Below are positions 1-10,804 of a stretch of 64,000 nt of DNA, in pieces. The notes beneath the pieces were generated by a model that did not search any database, had not been told where the DNA came from, and saw only the letters and a list, made by a program, of their open reading frames with translations. The position numbers and the translations under genes were made by a program. Position 1 is the stretch's first letter. Every line of letters starts with the position of its first letter. The DNA lies in assembly GCF_029931775.1 (NCBI RefSeq), contig NC_079316.1:64172064-64236063 (forward strand), in the 5' to 3' direction. The DNA is from Euleptes europaea. Its lineage: Eukaryota; Chordata; Lepidosauria; Squamata; Sphaerodactylidae.

Positions 1-337
1 GCCCATAGACTAGAAATTCTCAACCTATAGTCCAGTTCTGAAAGAAAGGAGACATCAAAGACTGCAGAAGCTATCAGTGCCCGTGGGATTAAAAGGGTTG
101 GAGACCCTTGAAGTAAATGAATGAAAGGGAGTTCAGGGATCTGGAAAGACAAGCCCCACACCAATAAAACATATTAATAAGTCAGGGATAATGGGAGAAA
201 AACTCTTCCCAAGTAACACGCTCAGTTTTTGCTCTCTTTCATGCTCATTTCATTGTAAGATGAAAAGGTATGGTATATATTTCATTGCTATAAGATTAAG
301 ATGTGAAACTCAGAACAGCCATCTCTGTTTTATTTAG

Positions 338-1688
338 GTTTGTATCAAGATGGACCTTTATTCCACAATGCTCCCCCTGAAGTCAGACTGGTCTTTGAAC
401 TTGGTGAGTCATTCAGAAAAGCAATTCTGAGCATGGCAGTAGAAATATAAACACCACTGACCATTATATCATCTTTATTTCATCCACTGGGCTATCTGAA
501 CCATGTGACCATTTTGATTTTTACCCAAATGGAGGGAAGAGAATGCCAGGCTGTGCAGAAACACCGAGAGAATCTCAGTCATGGAGTGTCAGTAAAATTA
601 TGGCAGGTAAATTCAATGTGTACATTTTGTTTCTATGATTATATGAAGTGTATTAAAATACACCTTCTACATTTTGACTAGAAATATTACTTTTTTAGAT
701 TAAAAGAAGAGATCAATACTCACGTACAGGAAATTAAGTGCAAATGATAAAATCTTTTTGCTTGGGTGCAGGAAAAACATTAATCTTAAATTCCATTATA
801 ACAGCAATGAGAAATTGTTTATTAATCAATGACACAGAAAATAAATGTGGTCTTTGCTAATAACAGTTTGGAATATTTTGTTTATTCAATTGAAAGTTTC
901 CTCTCACAAGAGAAATGATGCCCTTCCTTCAATATCCAAAGAAATGCACTTGTAGACTGGGAAGGGCAGCCATGAAGGAGCTAGAAAAGATTCTTGAGTG
1001 TAAGGATGTGTCACTGGCAACCAAGATCAAATTAATTCATGCCATAGTATTCCCTATGGGTGTAAAAGTTGAACAATAAAAAAAGCTGACAAGAAGAAAG
1101 TTTATTCCTTTGAAATGTGGTGTTGGAGGAGAATTTTACGGATATTGTGGATCACCAAAAAGACAAATAAGTGAGTTCTAGATCAAATCAAGCCTGAACT
1201 GACCCTAGAAGCTAAAATGACTAAACTGAGGCTATCGTACTTTAGTTACATTATGAGAAGACAAGACTCAGTGGAAAAGACCATAATGCTAGAGAAAGTT
1301 GAGGGCACCAGGAAAAGGAGGAGACCCAACATGACATGGATTGACTGTATAAAGGAAGCCACGGCCCTCAATTTGCAAGACCTGAGCAAGGCTGTTAACA
1401 ATAGGAAGTTTTGGAGGACGCTGATTCATAAGGTCGCCATGAGTCAGGAGCAACTTGACAGCGCTTAACAGACACACATTGACATTTTGGTAAAATGAAA
1501 AATTCTTTACATTAAGTAATTGCTTGATGAATTAAAAAGCATACAATAACATTATTCTTGGCATTTTTCCAGATATAATGTTTATTTATTTTACACAGAT
1601 GCAAAGCACGCAGCATTATTCTGACAATATTTTTATTCCTGATGGATTTCTTGGATACCACTATGATACACATGCTTCCTTTAGATCA
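338..1688 (+). pseudogene. PNLIPRP3-like pancreatic lipase remnant (three exons)
   Basis: Three exon remnants of the pancreatic-lipase family are visible: 338-403, about 485-606, and 1573-1688. The first reads GPLFHNAPPEVRL then FELG before a GTGAGT donor, which resembles PNLIPRP3. The second carries HFDFYPNGGKRMPGC, the strand before the lid. The third carries IPDGFLGYHYDTHASF before GTAAGA. Several features argue that it is dead. The GLDP motif with the catalytic Asp reads GLYQ. The catalytic His in the C-N/D-H motif is replaced by Gln (FTQ). Exon one is about 51 nt shorter than in the neighbouring gene and lacks the LDPSDA segment. The second exon has no AG acceptor where one is expected. 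The frame and phases otherwise remain open, which suggests fairly recent loss. I did not find exons for the C-terminal PLAT domain between here and the next gene. Exons upstream of 338, if any, lie mostly outside the window. Confidence 0.75.
880..1480 (+). mobile_element. BovB (RTE-clade) LINE, 3-prime end of ORF2
   Basis: The + strand translation from about 1217 reads TKLRLSYFSYIMRRQDSVEK and then KVEGTRKRRRPNMTWID, which is the C-terminal tail typical of BovB ORF2. Upstream, 900-1200 holds the preceding part of the same tail (KEFI..KLIHAIVFPMGVKV-like), broken by frame changes. The copy is 5-prime truncated and sits in the intron between the last two exons of the lipase pseudogene. BovB is abundant in squamates and ruminants, and with the other repeats this favours a squamate source. 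Confidence 0.85.
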
Positions 1689-3115
1689 GTAAGAGTCAAA
1701 CCCAAATATAGACATGGTTTACAGCTCAACCATGTCTATATCCAGATTGCTTAAGTGAGTGATTCTTCACATAAAAAGGTTATATGTTTAAATCCTGGCT
1801 TTGTTGGGGTTAAATAAACATGAGAGTTTCAACTTGTGGGGTAACAGAACTCAGGTGGAAAAAATGGCTAGTAACATATATCCCTTCTATTTAGGGAAAC
1901 TGTTTTGCTGAAGCTCAACTCCTAAACTGCACATGCACATGCTTCGGTGCCTCTGGCCAGGCCCAAAAGAAGTGTGTGAGAGAGACGGCTGTCAAGGATG
2001 CACATTGCATGTTTTTTAAAAGGCCAAGTCACAGCAACCATTCTGCTTCTCTGTTGGGGCCCTTTTAGTTCAGGGCAAACAAACCATCTGAATAATTCAG
2101 CACCATAAGCAGAAGCTGAAGTTTTGCCTGCCGTTTCTCAGTTTACTTCTAGAAATCTTCAATTGTCATGCAAAACTGAGGCTTTTACCAACAGTTGACA
2201 AATATATATGGGGGAGCAGTACACCTGGAAGTGCAGGAGGTTTACACATTGCCTCACAGATACACCTCCAGTAAGACTATGAATGAGGAGATGAGCCAGT
2301 GCTAGCGGCATGAAGGGAGGGCCCTGGGTCATTGAGTGAAGTTATTGTTCATCTGCCCCCTTGGAGATGAGGCTACCAGAGAACGTCACCCTCCACCCCT
2401 ACAGAAGCCTCAGACTAGGAGGTGAGGGTGTTCAATCTTTACCCTAGTCCACCTCTTCCTGTCGGGACTCTCCCCTCAGTCTCCTGCCCTTCTAGCTAGC
2501 TCCATGGAGAGAGGAGCAGTCCCAACTATGTCCTCCTTGGCTCTGGGCTAGAGGAGATTAAATAGCTCCTCACAGTTCCTACAAGTCCCTTCCCCTTCCT
2601 CTGGTTTGTGGGCAAGCAGCCAGTCCTGGGTATTGCCTCTCATCCCTGGATATGGCTTGGGGATGATCTGCACCCCATTGTGGCCAACTGTGCTATGTCC
2701 TCCTTCCTGGGCCGACCCCCTCAGGCTACCATCAGGCCATGGAGGCATGGCTTCAGTTTCTGGCCTGCCAGGGCTTGAAACCACCTTCTCCCCATTCATT
2801 TCTTCTGGGCCCCACATCCACTCTTACCACTGGTCTTGCTTCTGGAACCAAAAGGAAGTCCCATGTCCTTCTCTCACCCCCAGTGAGCACCTGTGACCCT
2901 GCCCTCCTGCCCAGTCTTTGCAGTGGTCATGGGACGGTGTCACAGTCCCCATGTGACTGGCTCCGGACACTCTGACACACAAAAATGAGTTTTAGATTTT
3001 TTCCTTTAAACAGAGTTCCTTGGAATGAGTGGTGAGCTCAGGATGAATGTATGTCCCAGATGGAGCCCCTGACCAGAAACTCAAGACCTCTCTGAACCCC
3101 TCTCAGATGGAATCC
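1689..3115. other. Intergenic, nothing recognised
   Basis: There is no lipase exon, RNA gene or repeat end that I can recognise. The part around 2300-2970 is C-rich and gives short open frames on both strands with no family resemblance, so I treat them as chance. Confidence 0.5.
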
Positions 3116-3475
3116 CTCTAAGACAGTGGTTCCCAACCTTTTTCGAGTCATGACCCACTTTTACAATTGCCAAGTAACCTGCGACCCCCGCCACATTTGC
3201 ATAATAAAGTCATAAATGACATTTGCATAATAAAGTAATAAATGACATTTTCAATAGGATAAAGAAAACACAATACAAATAGATTTTTCAGAATATAATT
3301 CCAACGTAATATTTAATTAACTAATTTCATTAAATAATTAATTAATATTTAATGTGATGGTTGTGCTTGCATCTGGGTAACCAGCTTCAAAATTCATGGC
3401 TGAGTGTTTGTTAAAGCCAACCTCATGTCATCCTCAACATTTAGTCTGTTTCTTGTCTTTGAGCAAATAAATATG

Positions 3476-3671
3476 TAGTATTGCCAACCTCCTGGTGGGG
3501 AGATCTTCCAGAATTACAACTGATTTCCAGATGCCATAGATCAGCTCCCCTGGAGAGTGTACTCTATGGTATTATACCCCACTGGGCTCCTTCCCCTCCC
3601 CAAACCCTGCCCTCCCTAGGCTCCACCCCCAAAATATGCACAAATTCCTCAATCTGGAATTGGCAACCCTA
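3476..3671 (+). mobile_element. Old TAGGGTTGCCA-family hAT-like MITE
   Basis: The body shows the family order: TTGCCAACCTCC, GAGATC, ACAACTGATTTCCAG, CCCCTGGAGA, then CTCCCCAAACCCTGCCCTCC and the end TTGGCAACCCTA. It is clearly diverged compared with other copies in the window, and no TSD can be made out. Confidence 0.75.
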
Positions 3672-3904
3672 GGGATCAGGGTATGGGAAGAAAAAGGCAA
3701 GCTCAGAGCAGGAGAGAAGTAGGCAGGGATGGTATAGAAGAGTGTTTTGATATGAAGAAGAGTTGAAAATCCACTCTCGCAGAGATATGTAGAGGCAAAT
3801 AGAATTAAAACTTGAAAGGCAAGCATGGTGACATTTTTATGCTTTGGGCTGGTTTTACCTGATTACATTAGGGCAGGGGTGGGAACCTTTTTCCTGGAAG
3901 AGGC

Positions 3905-3950
3905 TAGGGTTGCCAGGTCTCCAGCCACCACCTGGAGGTTTGCAAACCTA
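3905..3950. mobile_element. 46-bp internally deleted TAGGGTTGCCA-family copy
   Basis: It starts TAGGGTTGCCAGGTCTCC and ends GGTTTGCAAACCTA, so both terminal repeats survive with almost nothing between. The flanks GAAGAGGC and GCAGAGGC match at 7 of 8 positions, as expected for a hAT target duplication. Confidence 0.65.
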
Positions 3951-3964
3951 GCAGAGGCTATGCA

Positions 3965-4310
3965 GGGGAGGGAGAGAAGGAAAGAAGGAAAGGAAGGAAA
4001 GAAAAGAAGGAAAGAAATGAAGGGGGAAAAGGAAAGGAAGAAAGGAAGGAAGGAAAGAAAGAAAGTAAGAAAGGGAAGGAAGGGAGGGAGGAAGGGAGGA
4101 AGAAAGGAAGGAGAAAGGAAGAAAGGAGAAAGGAAGAAGGAGAAAGAAAGAAAGAAAGAAAGAAAAGGAAAAAAAGGGAAAAAAGGAAAGGAAGGAGAAA
4201 GGAAGAAAGGAGAAAGAAAGGAAGAAAAGAAAAAGGAAAGGAAGGAAAGGAAGAAAGAAGGGAAGGAAGGAAAGAAAGAAGGAAAGGAAGGAAAGAGAGG
4301 GAGGGAGGCT
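3965..4310 (+). repeat. Polypurine simple repeat (GGAA/GAAA)n
   Basis: About 345 nt of almost pure purine made of GGAA, GAAA and GGGA units. It generates long artefactual Lys/Arg/Glu open frames on + and Phe/Ser/Leu frames on the other strand, which are not genes. Confidence 0.95.
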
Positions 4311-4595
4311 CCCCCCCACACGCACTCGCCAGCGGCCCGGGGATCTCGAGCACACACACACACGTACACGGGGAGGGCTGGGGGGGACCCTCCCGCCGCA
4401 GCGCAGCAAGCGCGCACCCGGGAAATGGAGCACGAGGAGGGCTGGGGGGAACCCTCGGGCGGCCTCAAGGGGGACCGCCCTCTTCTCCTCCAAGACCTGA
4501 ATGGGCCGAGCCAGGGGAGCTTCCTCGGCCTCCCACACATCCCGCCGCGTTATCCGACCGCCAGAGAGGCGAGGTGAGGAACTGGAGAGAGAGGC

Positions 4596-4802
4596 GTGGA
4601 GAGAGGCGAGGAACCGGCCGACCAACAGCTGGAAGGAGCCGGGCTGCAGAGACGTGGCAGCACGCCACCACACACCAGCTGTAGCCCCGCCGCCCAGGGC
4701 AAGCCTGCCCGCCTCTCAACTGGGCAGCGGGGCTACAGCTGGTGTGCGGCGGCATGCCGCCGCGTCTCTGCAGCCCGGCTCCTTCCAGCTGTTGGTCGGC
4801 CG
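4596..4802. repeat. GC-rich inverted repeat
   Basis: The segment at about 4600-4690 (AACCGGCCGACCAACAGCTG, GGAGCCGGGCTGCAGAGAC, CACACACCAGCTGTAGCCCC) recurs in reverse complement at about 4722-4802. The arms are near 80-90 bp with a short spacer. The arm end GTTGGTCGGCCGGTTCC is repeated once more in direct orientation near 4880-4897, so the block has also undergone local duplication. It lies inside the composite element at 3124-4998. Confidence 0.75.
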
Positions 4803-5263
4803 GTTCCTTGCCTCTCTCTCTCCAGTTCCTCGCCTCGCCTCTCTGGCGGTCAGCCAGTTCCTTGCCTCTCTCCTTCCGGCTGTTGGTCGGCCGGTTCCTC
4901 GCCAGGATGGGGGCTGTCCCAGGACAGTGGCGGTGACTCCCCCAGAAAACACATCACGACCCCCAAGGGGGTCGCGACCTACAGGTTGAGAACCACTGCT
5001 CTAAGAAATTCTAAAAAATTCAGTACGTCTCATTTCAAATATCAAGCAGTGATATAAGGGTTCCATTGAGCCAACATAGTTGACAGTAGTTAAGACATAC
5101 TCCCTAGCAGTCTAAGATATAAATGCTATTATCAAGCATAATATACTTTTATACAATGCTTCTGAAAGTGTTCATTCAAGCTTTTCCCCAAACAGCTTGC
5201 CTCCTGCAATTCCAATACCATTACATCCAAATTTAAAAGAAAGAAAAAAGCATTTGTATTCTA

Positions 5264-5814
5264 ACAGCACATTCCTGACTGGAATGCCTGCGTCGGGCTT
5301 AGGAGGCAATGCAGCAGCATTGCCTCCTAAGGAGGTTTCAACCCGGCCGAAACCTCTGCCCGGCGCAAAAAAAAAGATGGGGTATCTCGGGGGGGGGAGG
5401 TGCATATCTCAGGGGGGGGAAAGGTGGTGTATCTCGGAGTGGGAACGGGCGTTCCCGAGCCGAAATGGCTCAGGAGGTAACCTAACGGCGGCCCCACCCC
5501 CCTGGCCGGTGCCGTAACACCCCGGAAACGCCTTTCAGGATGCCGTAATGCCCCAGGAACCCCTTCCGGGTTGCCGTAACGCCCCTGGAACCCCTCCCGG
5601 GTAGCCGCCGCGGCCTTTGCAATGTATCTGAGAAGAAAGTTGAGTCATTTCTTGGAAAGCTCATTAATATGCCCGGCACCCCAGCGCTGGGGTCACAAAT
5701 GCCAGCGTGCGCCTCCTGGATGCTGGCGCTGTGGGCCCTTGCGCTGGCATGGGCCTTTGCCGTCCTCCAAAGGCCTTTGGGCATGGCTGCCAGCGCAGCT
5801 CAGGAATGGGCTGT
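5264..5814. mobile_element. GC-rich TIR element, copy 1
   Basis: It begins ACAGCACATTCCTGA and ends TCAGGAATGGGCTGT, an imperfect terminal inverted repeat shared with copies at 13614, 29687 and 30487. Inside, near 5299-5333, is a perfect-looking stem-loop (TTAGGAGGCAATGC / GCATTGCCTCCTAA). The body is rich in CGG/CCG and repeats of the type TGCCGTAACGCCCC. No coding frame with family resemblance is present, so it is non-autonomous. Target duplication is not clear for this copy. Confidence 0.65.
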
Positions 5815-5984
5815 TAAGCCATGTGGCATCTTAAAAAAACACCTCCGTTTTTCTAGAAATATGGGGGGAGGGGTGGAGAAGAAGGGTGAGGGGAAAGAAA
5901 CAAATGGAAATCTTTGAATTTGTGGTGATCAAAGATGGTTTTCAGGATTCTTTCAATAGTTTGGGCTTAGGTGGTAAGTACTAA

Positions 5985-6095
5985 ACATAAGAATACAAGA
6001 AGAACCCTTCTGGATCAGACCAGTGGTCAATCTAGTCCAGTAACCTGTCTCACACAGTAGTTAACCAGTTCCTCTGGAGGGCCTACAACAGGACA
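5985..6095 (+). repeat. Interspersed repeat fragment of the 'GGATCAGACCAGTGGTC' family
   Basis: The text CTTCTGGATCAGACCAGTGG, TCTAGTCCAG, CTGTCTCACACAGTAG and CCAGTTCCTCTGGAGGGCC is a widespread reptile repeat. A shorter reverse-complement piece occurs at about 59420-59470, beside CR1 sequence. The exact family was not determined. Confidence 0.55.
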
Positions 6096-6637
6096 AAGAT
6101 GTCGAGGCCTTCCCTGATAGAACATGGGTGTTTCCAGCCTTAATTTGAGTGTGCATGTACCTCCAGAACAACCTGTTTTAATAACCTGCTAGAGCTTTGC
6201 TGCAGAAATTGTGCCTTGGGTATCCTGCAGGCTGCCTTTTCCCTCAGTCTTCAGAAACCACCACTAGCACTTCCCTGTATAAGGGGAAAGAATCCAGGCC
6301 TATTAAAGCACAATACTAATTTCTATCCTTTTAGATATTGGCTGCCAGGGCCCATCAATGAAATATATGTACCAATTTTAATGGTTAATAATCTTCATTA
6401 CAATTATATTTCACTGCTATTCATTACTAAGGGGGAAATTAATCATCATTTTATATAGGTTGCATTTTGTTTTGGTTTGCATTGTGCAAGCATATTTCTT
6501 TTCCCTTTGCAGTGGAACTTTTTTACCCAGGCAATACTTATACAAGTCTTCATGATGTAAATGTTTACGGAAACATTTCACAAGTTGAATTGCTGTGGGG
6601 GAAAAAATCCAGCTTGGACAAGTAATGGCTATATAGG

Positions 6638-6961
6638 CAGGGCTGGATCTTGGGGGGAGGGTGTGGGGGGCAAGCGCCCCAGGTGCAAGGGGGGATGCCA
6701 GTGCAGGCATGGAGAAGAGGAGTGCCGCCGCACCGCAGCACGGGTGCAGCTGCCCACCCACAGCCTGGCTGGTGCGCGCCCCGCCACCCAGCTTGTAACC
6801 GCCTGCCCTTCCTCATCACCTGCATCATGCCTACAGCAGCTACAGGGGAGCACATGGGAGCGACCACCCCTGGGGCCATCAGTGCCTGGCTCCAGCATGT
6901 GTGTGTGGCACACCCCCTCCCCCCCCTGCCTCGGGCACTCCTTCCCCCAGTGCTGTGCCTT
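6638..6961. mobile_element. Candidate non-autonomous hAT-like GC-rich insertion
   Basis: A GC-rich block starting CAGGGCTGGATCTTGG is bracketed by identical 8-mers TATATAGG (6630-6637 and 6962-6969). The terminal repeat itself is poorly matched, so the call depends mainly on the target duplication and the abrupt change in base composition. Confidence 0.4.
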
Positions 6962-7149
6962 TATATAGGAGCACAAGCAGTCACCGTACTTTATAGAGGA
7001 AATGGCCGTAAGTCGGTGAGTAACTGTAACTTCCATAAACGGAAAACGTGGAACCATGACTTTACATAGCAGAGAGGAGGGAATAGTGGGATTAACATGG
7101 ATGGCAACACTCACATGGAGAATTCTTATATAAAGCACCATGCTGCATA

Positions 7150-7960
7150 ATTTTTGGTCACTATTTTCCCACATGCAGCAGATCCTGCTGGGGGGGGGTC
7201 CGGGTTTGCGGACCCACGGGGGGGAGGAGTGGGGGGGAACGGGGGCTGGCACCCACTTACCGGCTGCCGCGGCCGGTCCAAGCACGGGTCCTACGTGCGG
7301 CGGCCAGGATGGACAATGACGGCAGCCGGCTCCCAGCTGCCCCCGCGGCCGGCCGCCCCCTTACCAGATTTGGCGGGCTCTGCCGAGGGGTCAAAGAGCC
7401 CACCCCAGCCCAATAAGGCCCACTCCAGCTGGCTTGTCGGGAGGGGGGGTAAAAGGCAGCCCCTCCCCTTGCGCGGCCATTCTTTCCCCCTCCACGCCGC
7501 TTGTCCCGCCCACCCTCCCCTTGTGCATGGGGTTTTAGCCGTGTTATCTGTCACAACTAATGGTTGGCGGTTTGGGCATGGGGCCGGATCCAGTTTGGGG
7601 GAAAGATGGCCTGCATGCCCCGCTTCCCATTCTGAGGACCCTAATAAGGGGTTTTGGGGGGAGGCCAGGAATGGTTAAGCCTGTCTCGGGGGCTGCGGTT
7701 TGGCCTCCTCCCAAGTGGCAGTGGACCACATGGTTGGCTGCCATCCATGTGGGTCCCAGCATACTGCCATCTCAGGTTGCGCCCAGCAGGCGGGTTGGGC
7801 GCAGGGTGTGATCAGCTGACAGACGGTCAGCTGATCCCTGGATCCCGCCCTCCATGCTTGCCAATGCCTAACGCTGTAATCAATAAAGTTGTGGCCTGTT
7901 TACACCAGCTATCGAGTACTAGTCATTCTTAGTAAGAACATGCCTTTCCGTCACCAGGGA
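7150..7960 (+). mobile_element. Possible fossil solo-LTR-like segment
   Basis: A GC-rich block ends in a region with a single AATAAAG polyadenylation-like signal (about 7881), followed by a short T-rich and GT-containing tail. This layout recalls an R-U5 end of an LTR. No flanking duplication, primer-binding site or internal coding region could be established. A GC-rich non-LTR repeat is equally possible. Confidence 0.25.
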
Positions 7961-7974
7961 GGGGTGGCCCCTGT

Positions 7975-9187
7975 GATGGATGTGCCCCCCCTTCCCCCCG
8001 TTCCATCCCCCCTTAGGGCTGGGGCCGCAAACAGTTTTACACTGAAGCTCTGAATCAGGCACATAAAACAGTTTCTGCAGGGCTTCTGCATTCTAGTATA
8101 TGGTTGCATCTGCTTATAATATAACCAGCATTTACATTTTATTTTACCTTAGTTCACTTCTGGGTTATTTTTATAGGGTTTTTCCCAGGTTTTATTTTGG
8201 CTATTTTGCTATTTTAAACTGGTTTTATTATTTTTAATTGGCTGCTATTTTTAATTACAATATACCTAGCAGACGACTTGCTTTTTCTCTCCCACTCCCT
8301 GTAGGGGAGTAGAAGCCTGTTTAATGAGCTTTGTTGCTAATTTTGTTAGGTTTTTGCTAGGATTGTTAGAACTGATCTCACTCAAACTGGAGATGGGGAG
8401 TGTTATTTAGTATCAGTCTAGGTAGTATTTTATATTTTGTGTTTCGTGGAGCTTTTGTTATCTAATTAAAGTTAGGAATATCGCCAGGTTGGCCTGTGTT
8501 TTGCAAGTAGTGTCTTGATGGCGTTTTAATTTAATATAGTCTATCTTTATCTGTTATTTTATATTTGTTTTATTTTTTATTTTATTTTTAACCTTCTTTT
8601 GATCTTTTGAAGTTTCTAATTCACCCTCCCTTTGGGTGGTGAGTCAGCCTGTAGTTAGTAGTTAATAGCTAATAATAGCAGGACATGGGGGTTGGGGCAC
8701 TGCCTTCTTCTGTGTCTAACAGGGAACCATGCAGCGGTGAACACCGCAAAGGATCCTGGGACAAAGTCCCCAGCAATGCCTCCAAAGAAGCTTCTCTGGG
8801 AGAAATCAGGGTGTGCTAGCAGGAGGACAGCAATTAAGACATATCAAGCAAGAAGACAAAGATACCTATTCCTGTATTATCTTTCCCATGATATGCAGTC
8901 ACTGACCATTAACACAATTTGGACCTTAAGTGCCCTCTGACAGTCGGGCACCTCCAACTCAAAAGTCTCCCATTGTCCCCAAGGCTCCTGCCCAATACAC
9001 AACTCACCTTAACATCTCCAGTTTTTATAATCCTGAATTATAATTCAATAAAAAAATGTCCTTCCTGGTGCCGTTTAGTCAGTTGTATAGTTTTCTCCTG
9101 ATTATTCTCAAGTATTCCTCTGTTGTAAACTTTCGTTTTCTGAAAAGAACCCATTTTATGCTATGGACCAAAAAAAGGATGGGCATG
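7975..9187. other. Intergenic, nothing recognised
   Basis: About 8100-8620 is AT-rich with long T runs and no repeat end I can name. About 8640-9170 holds only short open frames without family resemblance. Confidence 0.45.
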
Positions 9188-9316
9188 GTCGCTTTAGCCT
9201 CCTTTATTCCGTTTCAGCCAGGACTCAGCCAGGAGCGAACGCATGTGTTTCGCCGAACGTGAGTTCGATCCTGCCTAAATCCTGGCTGAAACAGGGAATA
9301 AAGGAGGCTAAAGCGA
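9188..9316. repeat. Short palindromic (snap-back) repeat
   Basis: The left arm GTCGCTTTAGCCTCCTTTAT continuing through TTTCAGCCAGGA (9188-9222) is matched in reverse complement by TCCTGGCTGAAAC to GGAGGCTAAAGCGAC (9280-9316). The spacer is near 55 bp. This could be a foldback MITE. Target duplication is not evident. Confidence 0.8.
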
Positions 9317-10744
9317 CAATGCGTTTTCGCCCTAAAACTAACCTGGCTTTAGAACCAGGAAAGAGAGTCTGATCCTGGATACCAGCTAACTGCAACAGAT
9401 TCCCAAGACACACTGGATCCTTCTTCTTCCATGAGATTTCTTCACAGAATAGGACAAGTAATCTTTGCTCTCCCCCGATCTATCCCCCCTCCTATTTTCC
9501 AAACCATTTCCCACACTGTTATCTTAAAGAGTAACTCCTGCTCCAAATTGGAGTAGCTCTGCTGAATATTTGTAAGTTGTTGCTATATTAATTGGGATAC
9601 AGAATATGTTTTCTGCTTTGCTTTTTATATGGCTAGTATTTGCTTAGGATAAGCCCCCCCTCCACTATTCTATCAAATCCCTCAATAAACTCCGTATTCC
9701 TTATCATCCTGTCATCCTTTTCCTACTAAAGACTTGCTACTCACAGCCACCTCTTTAGATAAAAGATCCTGGTTTAGGTAAAAGATCCCGGGTTGTTGTG
9801 CCCTACACAAACATGCAAACTAATACCTGAATGTTAATCTGAACGTATGTTCATGTGTTTGTGCGGGTGCAGTAACAGAATGGGTGCCTTTTCGTTTAGA
9901 CTCAGATCCATTACTGCACAAGAGCCTTTGTGTAAAGTTGCCAAAGATGAGTCAGGGCTGCCGAAAGTCCCCATTACATGTGATCACAGAGTTTCTGACT
10001 AAGGAAGAATCACACAATGCTTCACAAGATAACTTGGGGATAAAGATTGTGCTTGTAGGGACAGAACTGAAAAGCCCTGCTCCACTTGTCAGTTACCGGA
10101 AGTTGCTTCGGCTGAAGAAGTGCAAGACAGTCCTTGGTTGTATCCAGATGACATTATTTCTTTATATAGGTTCCTTGGTCTGCTCAATGCAGATTCAAAG
10201 CGGTTTACAATGCAAAAACATGCGAGCGCGCACACACAAAACACACACACAAAAAACATTTGGCATTCTACAAATGTGTAAACAGAATTTACCCAATAAG
10301 TGTATCTGCTGTCAAAAGACTGACCTATAGGTTTGGGGAAGGCAGAAGAGCAGGTGCTAACAACTCTGCCCTTGGGGGCAACATTCCTTTTCCCCAGGCA
10401 CTTCCTGCCTTGCAAGAGCAGCTTCCCTTTTGCTTCCAGGGCTTGTAAGGAAGAAACAGAGTAGCAGCTCTGGACTTGAAAGCAACCATCTCTCCCCAGG
10501 CAGCAGTCAGGTCATGACAAGCTGCAATGAAGTCCCAGCAGGGACAAACACATTTTGGTGCTGTGCTTGTGCAAACCACCTTGCTCCATGGCCATTTTCC
10601 AGTGTGCAGAGCTTGGCTGAACACTTCCCAGATTGATCAAACTCCAACTCACTCTGAAATCTGAATGCAGGTACATTGCTGAATTGGAGCTTGTTTATTC
10701 CACACAAGCCAGGATTCTGTGTGGGATGAGCAAACCCCAATTTG
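9317..10744. other. Intergenic, nothing recognised
   Basis: There is no identifiable exon or repeat end. An interrupted ACACAC tract lies near 10230-10255. Confidence 0.45.
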
Positions 10745-10749
10745 CTAGG

Positions 10750-10804
10750 ATCTGTCTGTCTGTCTGTCTATCTATCCTAATCTAATCTAATCTAATCTAA
10801 TCTA
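10750..10804 (+). repeat. Microsatellite (TCTG)n-(TCTA)n-(TCTAA)n
   Basis: Consecutive short runs of TCTG, CTAT and AATCT units are present. Confidence 0.95.

Larger units (their letters stand above)
3124..4998. mobile_element. Composite hAT-like element with 8-bp TSD
   Basis: The left end CAGTGGTTCCCAACC and the right end GGTTGAGAACCACTG are inverted repeats. They are flanked by identical 8-bp duplications CTCTAAGA (3116-3123 and 4999-5006), the hallmark of hAT transposons. The inner flanks (GACCCACTTTTACAATTGCC on the left, GGGGGTCGCGACCTACAG on the right) also look like the two ends of one element. The interior is a patchwork: an old TAGGGTTGCCA-type copy (3476-3671), a 46-bp miniature of the same family (3905-3950), a long polypurine tract, and a GC-rich block with an inverted repeat. 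No transposase frame is seen. Confidence 0.75.

Noticed and set aside
1920-1990. Possible Cys-rich exon (NCTCTC...) continuing the first lipase remnant
   Set aside because: The frame and the CFPCP...GCP pattern do not match, and no acceptor fits.
3825-4673. Long open frames on both strands (up to 250 codons)
   Set aside because: They come from the GGAA/GAAA polypurine tract and give only Lys/Arg/Glu or Phe/Ser/Leu runs; not genes.
6629-7285. 218-codon minus-strand frame
   Set aside because: GC-rich sequence without codon or domain support; it covers a likely MITE.
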